A stretch of 64,000 bases of DNA from Synchiropus splendidus (lineage: Eukaryota; Chordata; Actinopteri; Syngnathiformes; Callionymidae). The translations under genes and the position numbers were made by a program. Positions within the stretch are counted from its first letter, which is position 1, and each line of letters starts with the position of its first letter. Below are positions 13,304 through 24,984 of this stretch, piece after piece. The DNA lies in the NCBI RefSeq assembly GCF_027744825.2, contig NC_071336.1, positions 13,667,501 to 13,731,500 on the forward strand, given 5' to 3'. A model generated the notes under the pieces. The model saw only the letters and a list, made by a program, of their open reading frames with translations, was not told the DNA's origin and made no database searches.

Positions 13304-13488
13304 GTGATGGGCTGATGAGGCTTCATGAAACAGTGTCCTCATTTTCAGAGCTCTCTATGTGGTGCTTTGGGTTTAAACATGATGTGAGGTTTCATTGTTC
13401 AAATCCAAAGTTGTTAGAGGAGAGAGTATCATCTAAACCCACTGTGAAACTGAGGACACTGCTTCATGAAGCTTCATCATCCCATCAC
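13304..13488. mobile_element. Palindromic-ended MITE, copy A
   Basis: This is the best-preserved copy of a family repeated through the intron. The left end GTGATGGGCTGATGAGGC… and the right end …TCATCATCCCATCAC are inverted repeats of about 38 bp with three mismatches, including the core CTTCATGAA.CAGTGTCCTCA. The element is 185 bp, non-coding and presumably mobilised in trans. Copy F suggests an 8-bp target site and therefore hAT affinity. Confidence 0.85.
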
Positions 13489-13494
13489 TGTGAG

Positions 13495-13665
13495 ACCATG
13501 TGCACATTTTCAGGGCCCATTAGATGGCACTCTCTGCTCAAATCTTTGGCTTTAAACAACCATGTCAATGAAACCTTCCAGCATTTTTTTTAAAACGAAA
13601 AGTACCACATACTGAACTCTGAAACTGACTCCATTGTTTCATGAAGCCTCATCAACCCCTCAATA
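13495..13665. mobile_element. Palindromic-ended MITE, copy B (partial)
   Basis: This abuts copy A. It carries the family interior TTTCAGGGCCCATTAGATGG, then CTCAAATCTTTGG, and the right end TTGTTTCATGAAGCCTCATC. The left end is missing, so it is a truncated neighbour or a nested remnant. Confidence 0.75.
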
Positions 13666-15062
13666 ATTAAAGACAGTGAACAAAACACACCAAAAACAAA
13701 CTGGACGCTCGACAGAGGAAGGAGAAACAGTATAGTACAGTAAAGTGCAAAGTCTGTGCTGAAAGGGATGAGAAAATACAGTATGGCTGAGGCACAAGAT
13801 GGTGAAAAGAATAGGAGCAGAGACTTGACTTCTTTGGAAGAGGAGTTTTAGTAGTTAGCTGAGTTACCAAAGTTATGTGGGAAGAGCAAAGCATCTGTTG
13901 GAACCGCACGCAGGTGGACTGTCACAATGAATGTTCAGAGTGCAACATGGTAGAAAAATGAAAACCTCAGAGGGAGTTGGTGTCGCTTGACTCCTAACAC
14001 TTGGATTTGCAGAATGCACATCTTTGCACAAAATCAAAGTGCCGACTGCAACAGTACACCAATAAATGAGTTAGTTACACAGAAGGCTGATTCATAGAAA
14101 ACAGAGGCACATTGCAACTTATAAGAAGCACTTTCACCAGACATTTCTGTCTTTTGCTTGCCAAATAGTTAAACCAGGAACATGAACAGCACTCTTATTG
14201 ATGTCTGTTTTGTTTTAAACACTGTATGGTGTACCTGCTGTGTTGTTATGGTAATGCTGTAGGGGAGGTGTTCGGCAGGCGGAAGATAAATAAAGATGCC
14301 TTGCAACTCATACAGCAGCAACCATGTTTTCCTTCCTTGCATATAATGATGAATCCCTCACAACTTATTTTCATTATGCGCCTCTTCATCTTACCCTGAG
14401 CATGACTTTTCTCAACCTCTCTGCACACCAACTCGCCAAACTGACCTCAATGTCTGATGGAAATATTTTCCCTTAAATGCAAAGACTCCTGAAAAATAAA
14501 CAAAAAAACAACCAATTGAATTTTAGGCTAAACCCAGACCTGCACATGAACTTGAGACTCTTTCCATTCCTTTTAGGGATTGCTATCTGTCGCCTCTTTC
14601 TGCTTCATTAGCACGGCGCAATGGAGATTTGAGGGTCCTGAATACGCTCACAAGAGACTTGGGCAGTGTGTTTATGTATAGTTTCCACGACAAATGTGTG
14701 TGTGCATGCGTGTGAATGTGTTATAGCGCCGCAGGCAGTGGAGGTGTTTATTCCAAGAGAATAATCAGGAGTGAAACGGATCAGGGAATTTAGACGCAAG
14801 TCAGAGAAGGAGAGAGGAAGTTTTGGAAACAATTTTGGTAAATGACACCAAAGTGTGTAGTTGGTTCTTTTCAAACATTCATCTAGGAAATAGCCTCATC
14901 CTTTTGTTTCAGCCTTTAAAGAACAATCTTTGCCTTAAGTGGAGGAGATGTGTGTATGTTTGAATGTTGCCTGCGCTATATGGTAAGTAGGGACATGAGC
15001 GCCATCTAAAAACAGCTCAAGTGCTATGTTGTGATTCTAAAACCGAGCTAAGCCAGACGGCA
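13666..15062. other. Intron sequence, nothing recognised
   Basis: Unique sequence. No exon, RNA gene or mobile element was recognised. Confidence 0.5.
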
Positions 15063-15185
15063 GTGATGAGCCGATGAGGCTTCATGAGACTGTATACTCA
15101 TATTTTCAGAGTTCTCTGTTTAAAAATGATTTGAGGTTTCATTGAAGTGGTTGTTCAAATCTCTGACACTGTTTCATGAAGTCTC
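15063..15185. mobile_element. Palindromic-ended MITE, copy C (shortened)
   Basis: The left end GTGATGAGCCGATGAGGC, the interior ATTTTCAGAGTTCTCTG, TTTGAGGTTTCATTG and a right end ACACTGTTTCATGAAG match copy A. It lacks the terminal CCCATCAC. Confidence 0.75.
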
Positions 15186-18100
15186 TGGTTCCAGTCTCCA
15201 GTTCCTGACCAAGTCTCTCTGTTCATGTTGAAAAATGGCAAGAAAACTCAAAACAGATGTTTAACAGTTTATAAACATTTTATAGAATGTGAATGTCAAT
15301 TTCAACCGTACATTTTACCTCCATTCATTGTCTCTCCACCTCTCCCTTCTTGTCCCTCCACCGTTGCATCACTCTTCTCTTCGGGTCACATCTGATCCCT
15401 TCCTATAAACAGAAACTGCCATTATAAGCTGCTAAGTACCACCCTCCTCCATTCATGCACCCCCACTCATGTTCATCTGTTTCCACTTAAATATCTCATT
15501 TTCCCCCCGGTGGCCGATCCCCATCTTCTGTTTTTGTCACGGCTCTGAGAGCGTAGGCAGTGACAAGCGCGGTTGTGTCATGGATTCGCCTTGTAATTGG
15601 CCATGAAGCTGGAGATTCATGAAAAACTGCACGTCCTACGATGGTCGGACGCCGTTTATCACAAACCAGTCATCTTGGAAGTTTGAAGTAAATCCATCCC
15701 TGACAGTGTCCCCCATTTTCTGTGCCGCAAAAATGCAGTGTGGATGTAGAGAAAGGCTGGGGTCCAAACTCACTCCCCAAATTGCATTTGTGCGGTGCTT
15801 TTAGAGTGCAAGCATTCCCTGGTGCTTTGGATTGTCGGTGGGAGGGTGTGAGCACTCGGGCATTGAGAAGAAAGAGGAGCCCTTTTTTTCTTTTTACGAC
15901 ATATTAACATTAGGAAATGTTGCACTTTTCTATTTACATTTTAACCCACGAGAGCTGATAACGTGGTTGATGAGGACTAGTAGTAAACAAGTAAATAGAA
16001 CAATGATAAATTCACATTTTGAGACTGTATTACTTGATGTGTGAATGAGCTAAATGTTTAGGGTCTGTGGGATTGCAGACCTCTGCCAAGCAGCTCATTT
16101 CCACCCTGATTGGCTGCTCCTCACCAATGAGATTGAACAGCATCAAAATATTTTGGCATCACCCCCACATGGACAATACTCCCTAGGTATTTACAAGTGG
16201 ACTATTGCATCCAATGCTGACATCAGCCAAGTTAGCCAAGGGATGGGGCTTCACCATGCAACAACATTATTCCAAGATCCAGTTGTAATCTGTAACATTC
16301 CCTTGCACAATTATAGTTGTCATTGCACTAACTTATGTTTGAATTAGGACCTCAATCTTTTGAATTTATCACAGTGTTGTCATGCCTCAGATTTTTCCAG
16401 TTTAATTCCCATTCACTCTGGGTGACATCAAAACCTGGGACTGTTTTTTCAATGCAGAATTAGATTAGATTAGATGTTCTAATTGTTTTCACCTGAAGGA
16501 AACTAGATATGAATTCATATCCTCAAACTGTCCTGAAAGTGTATACAGTGTATAGACGCATAACTTTTTTTAATGTGTCATTGAGCTTAGAGGCCCATTA
16601 ACCCGACAAAGTAATATGAATTAAGGTTAACAATATACTTAATATGAACAATTAATCTCATAGTTTTCTTAATGGCAAACGTCCCCTTAAATTGTTCATA
16701 CAGTTCATACCAACGTGGTTAGTAAGAAGTGCAATATTACTGACAGCCAGAGTCAGAGTGGACTGTGGGAAATATAGAAGATCAGAGTGGAGACTTCACC
16801 TGAAAATATCACTTTATTGTCTGGAGGTCTTGACCCTCAGACCCTTGGAGATTGGAGTGCTGGAAGCCTCATTTACTGCTCCGACTCTGACTTTGCTTTC
16901 CCTCCATCACCTTCAACCTCCGTAATCCTCTCACAATATCGTCCGGAAATGGCTCCTGCGACAAAGCGGCTGAGAGAAGTGGGAAGAATGTGTGTGTCTG
17001 TATTTTGAGAACGCCCAGGTGTGTCATGTGAGCCCAGTGCAGGATGGTGGGAGATGTTGTTTCTTCCTTCCTATTCAGACTTTTGATATTGAAATGTGAA
17101 ACAAATGTAAATTAATATGTGGAATATGTGGAAGCTGCAATTCTAACGTTGCTTGGAATGAAAATGGTCCAGAGAAAGTGACATATGCTGTTATTTAATA
17201 TCAGAGTGCAGTGAGGATGAGCAGAGGGAGTCTGAGAGACCTTGTCGCACCCCGCTCCCCCCCAGGGGGAGCACTGAAAGTCTGGCTTGAATTAGCCATG
17301 CAGAAGGAAGAAGGACACACATGCATGCACACACACATACACACAGAGTCAATCCATCACTCCACCCCTCCCTCACACTCTTCTACTCCTGTTTTCCCTC
17401 CATTTACTGTCTGAAGGGGAAGCCGGTGCATTTACTGTCCACTGTGCGTCTGTTTACCCGACTGTCTCTGCTTCTACGTGTCTGGAGGGCGAAGCAGCAC
17501 TCAGGTATGTGGGTGGAGGTGGGTGAGGTGGGCACTAGTGGTGGATAAATCGACTCTTTCTTCTTCGACAATAGTTTGTGTTTACACTTTTGTTGTTGTG
17601 CGTCTGTGGCCATTTTGGGTTTGACCTCAATGTCATGAATGGAAATGTATCTTGCCAATTACAGAACGTCACCACAACCTGTTTTGTTCCACCATGTGGT
17701 CGACATGGTGGATATTGCATGGTATGTTATGTTTGGTAATCATTTTGTACAGACCGGGACCTACTTCCAGTGCACTAGGCGGCGTAAGACTGTGGAACTG
17801 AGATCATCTCTGTGCTCTTTGTGAAGAAAGAAAGTTGAGAAACAACTATACAAATTTTAGCTTTGAAGCAATTTTTTCTTGAACAGGGAAACAGGGAAAG
17901 TTATTGATCAAAGTGACAGTTACAAAACAGTTATTGGTCATTGATGGTCATTCCCTCTGAAGTGGGTCCCCTTCTTACCAGGGTTCAGGAAGTTCATCTT
18001 GTGTGTGGGCTTAAAGAAGTGAAAGAACAATAGAGCATGAGATTGGACTGAAGCTTAGACCAGTGGGAGTGGTATTATTTTTTTCTCTTTGATTCAACAA

Positions 18101-18429
18101 GCTTATGGTTTAGTATTCATCTGTATGTCAAGTTTTATGTTGGCAAGACTAACTACACATATTGTTCAGTGGTCAGCACAGGGCCAAGATCATTTCAAGC
18201 TGACTTCATTCTTCGTCTAAAACCCAGGTTTTGTGTGTTCACATCTCTGACTTTTGAGCATACCAGACTTTGCCTTGAGACAGAAGCCGCCATGAGAAGT
18301 TCAGTTTGAATCCACAATTGTAGGCTGGTTGTCTGTTAGTTGGGCTAATAATAGCTGGGGGACCATTATGAAAGAGTTCCATTTTCCCATGGGTGACACC
18401 TCGTACCCATAACTCCCCAAGGAAACATC
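15186..18429. other. Intron sequence, nothing recognised
   Basis: Unique sequence. A short GATTAGATTAGATTAGAT run lies near 16460, and CA-rich patches near 17315-17345. The overlapping frames at 15619-16044 show no domain. Confidence 0.5.
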
Positions 18430-18437
18430 CCATGGAC

Positions 18438-18968
18438 CGGTGATTCTTAACCGGGGCCCATTGGTTTTAATACGTGTGTCACTGAATTGACTTGACAGCT
18501 GCAAATCTGTGATAGTTAACAACTATAGAGAAGTTTTTGAAAAGAAAAAAAGATAAAGAAAAAAAAGAAAATTAATTAGAACATTTTATGGTGATACTTT
18601 CATTTGAACTTTATCTATATCTTCTTTGGAGTTTAAATAAAATCTCTCTTATTTTATGATATTTAGACATGGTTTTATTATTATTATTTATTTTATTCTG
18701 TTTGCATCAAGTGTATTTTTTTCCTTTTTTGTAAATTTCATGAATATGACTTGCACTTGGTTCTGCTGCTGGTTGGACCTTTCGATGACAAATAAATATC
18801 TTTGCGATGCATTTCATGTTATTTTACAAGATTTTGGTTTGTTTACGTGTAAGTAGATTAAATATGTTTGTGGAATCAAGAGTAATGAATCAGTTCTATT
18901 GAATGGGCCCTAAGCCCATTTGTTCTGGGAAAGGTGGACCCAGAGATCAAGAGGGTTCAGAACCCCTG
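18438..18968. mobile_element. hAT-like non-autonomous element, copy 1
   Basis: The left end CGGTGATTCTTAACC and right end GGTTCAGAACCCCTG are imperfect inverted repeats of a CAGGGGTTCTTAACC-type terminus. It is flanked by CCATGGAC (18430-18437) and CCATAGAC (18969-18976), a 7-of-8 target-site duplication diagnostic of hAT elements. The AT-rich interior is closely shared with 51713-52318 (for example ATATCTTCTTTGGAGTTTAA, GTAAGTAGATTAAATATG). It has no coding capacity. Confidence 0.85.
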
Positions 18969-18976
18969 CCATAGAC

Positions 18977-20405
18977 CCTCCAGTGTGTCCCTGTGTTTAG
19001 TGATAGTAGAAACGATACCACACTTCACCCAACTCAAGTGTTGTGTTGATTGACTGCATCCATTTTCTCTGTTGGGTCCAACGTCTGAAGCATTTCTGCT
19101 GCGTCACAAATCTCTCCTATTTTGGGGTCCAGCCTCTCCTCCTACTGGTGATAAAAGTGAAATTGTTGTCCCCTGATGTAGACGTCTAAAGCCTCTCTGT
19201 GATGTCCCATTATTTCCTTCCGGAGCTCTTTGAGGCATTTCCTTATTTAATGTGCAGATTTGCGACCCATCACTGTGCCTCTGCACCTCCCAGAGAGATT
19301 AGGCTACAATTTCACAGTCGGGGATTAAGATCCAGCCCTTTTTTTTTCCCCACACAAACCTCTACGAGACCACAAATTCCTGTGAGAAGTGCAGCAGCAT
19401 TTGGGTGTGTAATGCCATCCTCTAATGCCTCCTCACAAGTCTGACAGTCACTAATTACCCCGCAGCTCTTCTTGATGCAGCTTCATTACCGTGTGGTGTT
19501 TCGCTCACAAGCTTATGCTTGTTAAACAAGACGCCCGTATGAGGAGGCCTGGAGACTGTTTAGCGGAAAAATTATGACAGCCGAGAGGACGGCTAAGCAA
19601 CACTCACTTGAAGTTGGACGGAGAACTTCGTGTTGATGGTGTCTGACTGCGGCGTGTCCAGCAGTGTCAGGTTATCTGCTCGGTGGGGATTAACCGATTT
19701 TCTCTGGTCTTGAGAAATGTGTGAGAGCCGACTAGTTCGCTGGCATAGTGGGCAGCAGATGGGCCTCCCAAGCATTTTGACTGTAATAATTCATCTTAAC
19801 CTCAGTGCTGATGGATCGGAATAGTCTTCATCTTTATTGGGTCAGAGTCAAAATATAGAACTGATCATGTAGAAATGGTTCAGACAATTATGTTATTACT
19901 GCTTATTGTGTGCTATATCTTTTTTTTTTATTTATGACATCTTTTGCAAAAGGAGTTTTTTTTTTTTTTTAATGAAAATGAAGTCATAATGATGACTGGA
20001 AACGGGGGTGGAGATTTGAATGGTTCAGGTGCAGGAGTGGACTGTGGACTTGTCTGACTATTATGCCATTTTTGTGTATAGAATGGAAATCTAAAATCAT
20101 TCCAAAATGACATATGATTCAATTGTATTAATATGATCAAAAAATATTATGAAGAAAATCCCCATTTAAAGTGCAATTCTATGTAAGATATTGAGCAAAT
20201 ATTGTAACCTGTAACCTTCATGAACATGGAATTCTGTCAAAGACAATTTGGGATTTGCAGGTTGTTATTGCAATGATGAGAATGAGCTCTTCCTAAGCTT
20301 ACAACTGAAGACTCAGGAATCGCATAAAGTTGCTGTGGTTTTGTTTGTGAAGAGACAAGAGGGCTTTAAGTCGATTGGTAAATTTATTTTAATGACTTTA
20401 ATATA
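18977..20405. other. Intron sequence; possible conserved non-coding patch
   Basis: No exon was recognised. The stretch at about 19255-19610 keeps more CpG and GC than its surroundings and could be regulatory, but conservation cannot be judged from one sequence. T-runs lie at 19919 and 19957. Confidence 0.4.
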
Positions 20406-20950
20406 CACTGCCTGGCCAAAAAAAAAGTCGCCACCCAAAAAAAAGGGTCATACACTCTGATATTTCGTTGGACCGCCTTCAGCTTTGCTTACAGCACGCA
20501 TTCACTGTGGCATTGTTTCGATAAGCTTCTGCAATGTCACAAGATTTATTTCCATCCAGTGTTGCATTCATTTTTCACTAAGATCTTGGGTTGATGATGG
20601 TGATGGCAAAGCCTTCTCCAGCACATCCCAAAGATTCTCAATGGGGTTAAGGTCTGGACTCTGTGGTGGCCAATCCATGTGTGAAAATGATGTCTTATGC
20701 TCCCTGAACCAGTCTTTCATAATTTGAGCCCGATGAATCCTGGCATTGTCATCTTGGAATATGCCCGTGCCATCGGGGAAGAACAAATCCATTGATGGAA
20801 TTACCTGGTCATTCAGTACATTCAGGTAGTCAGCTGACCTCATTCTTTGAGCACATAATGTTGCTGAACCTAGATCTGACCTCTGCAGCAACCCTGTACC
20901 TATTGGCTTAGTTAAATCCAGGTGGCGACTTTTTTTTTGGCCAGGCAGTG
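20406..20950 (-). mobile_element. Tc1-like element, internally deleted, complete ends
   Basis: Terminal inverted repeats CACTGCCTGGCC-(A)n-GTCGCCAC (20406-20434) and their mirror (20922-20950) are essentially identical. A TA dinucleotide on each side is the Tc1/mariner target-site duplication. At 545 bp it is about a third of a full element. The near-identical ends and long readable coding remnant suggest a fairly recent insertion. Confidence 0.92.
20470..20900 (-). pseudogene. Tc1-like transposase, C-terminal part only
   Basis: The minus-strand frame reads [20 protein letters not shown], then [11 protein letters not shown] with the second catalytic Asp. [18 protein letters not shown] follows, with the third catalytic acid (Glu) of the DDE triad. 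After a frame disruption near 20575-20590 the typical C-terminal tail continues (NKSCDIAEAYRNN, then EGGPTKY). The N-terminal paired-type DNA-binding domain and first catalytic Asp are deleted, so the copy cannot encode a working enzyme. Confidence 0.88.
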
Positions 20951-21289
20951 TATATTGCTCATTGCTCTCACTGGCATGGGAAAACATTCATTTAAGGAGG
21001 CAAATGTTGCCAGGGGGAGAAGGTTTTTTTTTCCTGTTTTACTAAAGAGAGTTTGAAAGAGTGAAATGACTTTGTAATGAGTCTGTCTTGAGTTTGGCTA
21101 CTGCCATTAGCATGCCCATCGATATGACTGGTGCAAGGCTCTTTCCCACACTTCTCATTTCTGTGTGATGTCATGGCACAGCCTCACATCTCTCACTGAT
21201 GAAATCATTGTCCAGATTGCAGCTGTGAGAAGTTCTCACTTGCATGCGTGTGTGGGTGTGTGGCTTGTCCACGTCTTGACTAGCCACCC

Positions 21290-21580
21290 TCTTGTGAGGA
21301 CATTTGGGCATGGTTTAGAGCATGGGTTGGGAGCCACATGTGGCTCTTTCGACAAGAAGTCGGGCTCTTTGAATGTCTCTCTGACATGAAAGGTTGGAGA
21401 GAGAAATACTGCAGTCAGCAGTTTCTCTGTGTTTTTTGGTCTCTCTTAGCCAAAAAGGTTCCCGACCCCTGGTTTGGTAGTTCATTGTAAGTGGGCGCAA
21501 GTTAGGTTCACAGTCCTGGTTAAGGTTAGCCATTTGTCTTGGATGGTTAGGTTCAGGGTGAGAGGCTGGGGAAAGCATTA
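21290..21580. repeat. Dispersed fish repeat (GTGAGGACATTTGGGC … GGTTAGGTTCAGGG), copy 1, with nested MITE
   Basis: The left piece TTGTGAGGACATTTGGGC (about 21292) and the right piece TCCTGGTTAAGGTTAGCCAT, then GGATGGTTAGGTTCAGGG (about 21513-21557), belong to one repeat. It is split by the short element at 21321-21471. The same module recurs at 21660-21860 and 24985-25150. Confidence 0.65.
21321..21471. mobile_element. Short hAT-like MITE (151 bp)
   Basis: Ends CATGGGTTGGGAGCC and …GGTTCCCGACCCCTG are inverted repeats. Flanking octamers GTTTAGAG and GTTTGGTA are similar (5 of 8), consistent with a decayed hAT target-site duplication. The interior is a snapback-like GC-poor spacer with no coding capacity. 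Confidence 0.7.
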
Positions 21581-21608
21581 TGGCAATGAGAGTTCCTCAC
21601 CAAAATAG

Positions 21609-21660
21609 TGAAACAAACGTGTGTGTGTGTGTGTTGAAACAAACGTGTGTGTGTATGTAT
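21609..21660. repeat. Tandem duplicate of a GT-containing unit
   Basis: TGAAACAAACGTGTGTGTGT occurs at 21609 and again at 21635, a 26-bp tandem duplication containing a GT microsatellite. Confidence 0.85.
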
Positions 21661-21865
21661 GTTTAAGCTTATCTATCCTAGTGAGGATCAATTTGGGGAA
21701 AAGCACCTCCTTGTGGGGCCCTTTTGCCGCTCAGTTTGAGAATGAAGACTTCAAAAGAAAAAGGTCATTATAATTTGGTTTAAGTTTAGTTCAGAGACCT
21801 GGTTAAGGTGAGCCATTTGTTTTGGATGGTTAGGTTTAGGGTGAGAGGCTGGGGCTCTGCATCTT
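21660..21865. repeat. Dispersed fish repeat, copy 2
   Basis: Shares CTCAGTTTGAGAATGAAGAC, GGTCATTATAATTTGG, TTCAGAGACCTGGTTAAGG and GGATGGTTAGGTTTAGGG with 24985-25150, and its right half with 21513-21570. Confidence 0.75.
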
Positions 21866-21883
21866 ACAGCCCTTAAGGATATT

Positions 21884-21919
21884 GACACTGATAGATCGAC
21901 GGACCGATCTATCAGTGTC
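21884..21919. repeat. Perfect 15-bp inverted repeat (hairpin), 6-nt spacer
   Basis: GACACTGATAGATCG (21884-21898) and CGATCTATCAGTGTC (21905-21919) are exact reverse complements around ACGGAC. It directly follows the dispersed repeat at 21660-21865. It could be the fused ends of a lost element or a cruciform-forming insertion scar. Confidence 0.9.
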
Positions 21920-21959
21920 TATTTTGAAGTTCCTTGCTGTATATTTATTTTAAAATAAA

Positions 21960-22790
21960 TAATTATGCCATAGTGTCTTTCAATCTTCCACAGTCTTCCA
22001 TAGTGTCTTTCACTCAAAAAAATCATAGAACCAATGCTTGCCATAATTCAAAACAACGGATGTGGGCCGCAGTGCGACGTATCGTCAAAGCTGAAAGCAA
22101 CGAGAAAAATAAATGCGCGATTCAGGATAACTTTTGCTAGTATGATGCCCCGACCGCCGTCAGCTACCAGTCAGACGAGACGATCCGTTTTGGATCCGAA
22201 ATTGCCGAGTCAATATCGGTCTGGCGTGAAACGTCAGTGGGAATTTCTTTTTGTTCTAATTTATTTTTCCCCGTGTAAAAGTTGTTATAAGGCGTACATG
22301 ATTTGAAATTGTAAAAAAAACGTCTAGAATTGACAGGTATGCAGACATGCCATTAAAACAAGAGACTTGGCCTGAAATCACCGTGCTGAATTCGAGCTCT
22401 AGCAAGCGGCTAACAAATGAATGCTAACCGGAGCGAAACACGAAGGAAATAAAACCAATTTATTTTATATTAAGCACTTTGCCTTTTTTTATTGCTTATT
22501 TGTTTAAAATGTTGCTATCTTTTCTATACAGTGTTGTTCGGTGTTATTGTTATTTAGTGGGTTTGTCTAATGAATCTAAAAAACTTTTGTGATTTAGTTG
22601 TGGGGAAAAAAACAACAAAAACTGTGACTTACAAAAAATTGTATCGGCGCGTGTGTACCGGCCAAAAAAGTGGCGATCAATGCACCCTAAGAACGACTTA
22701 TGATGGCAGTTATGCCTGTCATAATGATGGTAGCCAAACAGCGTGGAACATACCCTAAAACAATGGCGCAGTTTTGCATTACTCTCCAGG
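21960..22790. other. CpG-retaining block of unknown origin
   Basis: An unusually CpG-bearing segment inside AT-rich intron (for example GCCGCAGTGCGACGTATCGTC near 22067, CCCCGACCGCCG near 22147, ATCGGCGCGTGTGTACCGG near 22642). It starts beside a 30-bp tandem duplicate (CCATAGTGTCTTTCA at 21968 and 21998). No transposase or exon is recognisable. Retained CpGs suggest a comparatively young insertion or an unmethylated regulatory segment. Confidence 0.4.
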
Positions 22791-24984
22791 TTTGCTGTGC
22801 TGATGTCGACCTCAATCACAAAACCAACACGTTCTCACTAAACACAAATTTTAAATCAGCTTTTGGCCAGTTGTTTTTCTTGTTTGTTGCTCTGCAGTGT
22901 GGATTTAAGTTGGCACTCTACTGCTGTTGCTACATAACATTTATTTAAAAGTTAAGTCACTTGCTCCTGTGCCACCAGCGACGTTCAGCTAATTGACTGT
23001 CACAGATTCCACCAGGCAGCAACGTCTCTGCTCAGTGGGGTTTAAAGACAACACTGTGTGTGACTCATTGGTCCTCATCCATTATTCACAGAGCTTTCTT
23101 CCAATGTGAAACATGTCTGCTTATGAAATCCCTCAAATATACCACACACTTGACGCTTCCTGTTGTATTTGCTTTGTTTTTGGTCTTTGAGGGAAGCTAA
23201 ATGTTTAACTGCCAAACTAACAGTGATTATATTGTGATTAAAGGAACTTTGGGGGAGACCGCAGGAGGCGAGTGGAATTAAAGAGCATAATGAAGCAGAA
23301 CTAAGAGGTGAAAACAAACATGGTGGGGAACATATTGTGATCTTTTGGAGGACCGATCGCCTCCACAGTGCTGGTGTGTACTCCAGCAGCGAAAACAGAT
23401 TCTCTTGAACTCTCTTCTGAAGGCTGCGCCCAACAGCTGAGTTGTGGAATGTTCATCTGGAGAGTTTCAATTCCAAACACCCCATTCGCACATTCAACAT
23501 TTGCTCTGCTCACCACTTGCACCTTATGCCTCATTTCTGCCGTGCTTTATTGAAGAATGGAGAGAAATGTTGCAGTGGAGAAAGTGAGCAGGAGAAGAAG
23601 CCATTGAAGTGGGAGGGCTCCAATAATTCCAAAATACAACCCCCCCCGCCCGGGGGGCCTCTATACTTCACCCATCACTTCCAGCACATGATCAAACCGA
23701 GGTTATATAACTTGAGCGGGGTTCAGAGGCAGACGCTTTTTTACATCACTGCACTCTCAAATCTCACGTCTTCACAGTCTCGTTTGACTGCTAAATGAAG
23801 ACAAGGCTCCGAAAGTGGAAAAACAGAGGACTTAAATCCAATTACAATGCTGAACACAATTTATTTGGCAGTTTTAGGAGGGAACACATCAACCCAAAAG
23901 TTTTGCATCGGAGCTTGTGCCCTCTTTAGTCAATGAGTTTGTTGCAGCTTGATGAGACAACTTTCTCTGAAAAGAAGAGTTCTTGGATAACTATGTTGCA
24001 CTCTGTATTCGGTTGTTGATATGCCTGAAGATGCTTTTATTTCAATTCTCCATTCAAGCCCTAATTCAGCATCACCGTCCCAACACCTGTGTGTTCATTC
24101 CTTCGCGATGCAGTCGCATGATTTCCTTCCTCCTCTTCTCCCTTCTCCTGTATTTGGGCTGGATTCTATCTTTAGTCGTGCGCCCCCTGGTCATTTGACT
24201 AATCCAGGACATCATGTTGTTCACACCACCGTTTATATGTGCACAGATGTTTGTTGCTCACACGACCTTCTTGTTCCTCTGAACCTGTCAGAATTTGTCA
24301 ACACAGCGCGTGACAGAAACAAATCTGTGTATAATTTCAGTTTCTGTGCGTCCAGAACGCAGCCTCTAGCGGTCTGTGGTCCTTCTACCTCAGTGAAGAC
24401 ACACGCGAAGTTGACATTCCTTAAAATAGGTTAATTACTCACAGTCCTGGCCCGACCAGATGTTACCTCTGTTAAACTGGCAACACTTTTATGCTGGCTG
24501 CTGGTGTGAGTTAACCTTTTCCTGGTAATCCCACCTGAGGTTTTTAATATGTTCATAATCCACAGTCCTGTCTATCCTCTATCTTTTCTGCACTTGTTTC
24601 CCCTCGCACTTTGATACATTTTGACGTAAAGCCACAGAGAGAGGTTGCAGCGTAACAGCTGTGTTTTCATGTTCCATCCGTTTTCTTCTGTGTTGTGGTC
24701 ACAGCGCCGCCGCAGAAGTCAAGAAGCCAGACTTCCCTCCTCCATCTCTTCTGGGACCCGGTCCCTAGTCTGACCTGAAGCGTCCTCTCTGATGAAAGTG
24801 TACAGAGCACTTCTCCGGAGAGATATCTTACATGTTAACAAGAAGCCGAGATGGCTGAGCTTCTCACCCTCTCCATGCTGAGAATAATAATTCTGCACAG
24901 TCTATTCGGTTCTTTCTCAACACAAACACAAAATATACATGTCCGTTAATTTTCTAATTCTTAATCCTACTTTGTGTGGGACCA
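22791..24984. other. Intron sequence, nothing recognised
   Basis: Unique sequence with a C-run (CCCCCCCGCCCGGGGGG) near 23641-23657. An acceptor-like TTTTCTTCTGTGTTGTGGTCACAG ends at 24704, but no phase-compatible exon follows. Confidence 0.5.

Noticed and set aside
14963..14981. ATGTTGCCTGCGCTATATG|GTAAGT as a third alternative first exon
   Set aside because: The donor and phase 1 fit, but the ATG has T at -3 and T at +4, no supporting context exists and the peptide is six residues. It also shows how easily such combinations arise by chance.
24681..24770. Acceptor-like TTTTCTTCTGTGTTGTGGTCACAG followed by an open GC-rich stretch
   Set aside because: No donor gives a phase that joins exon 1 to exon 2 in frame, and the peptide resembles nothing in the NHS family.
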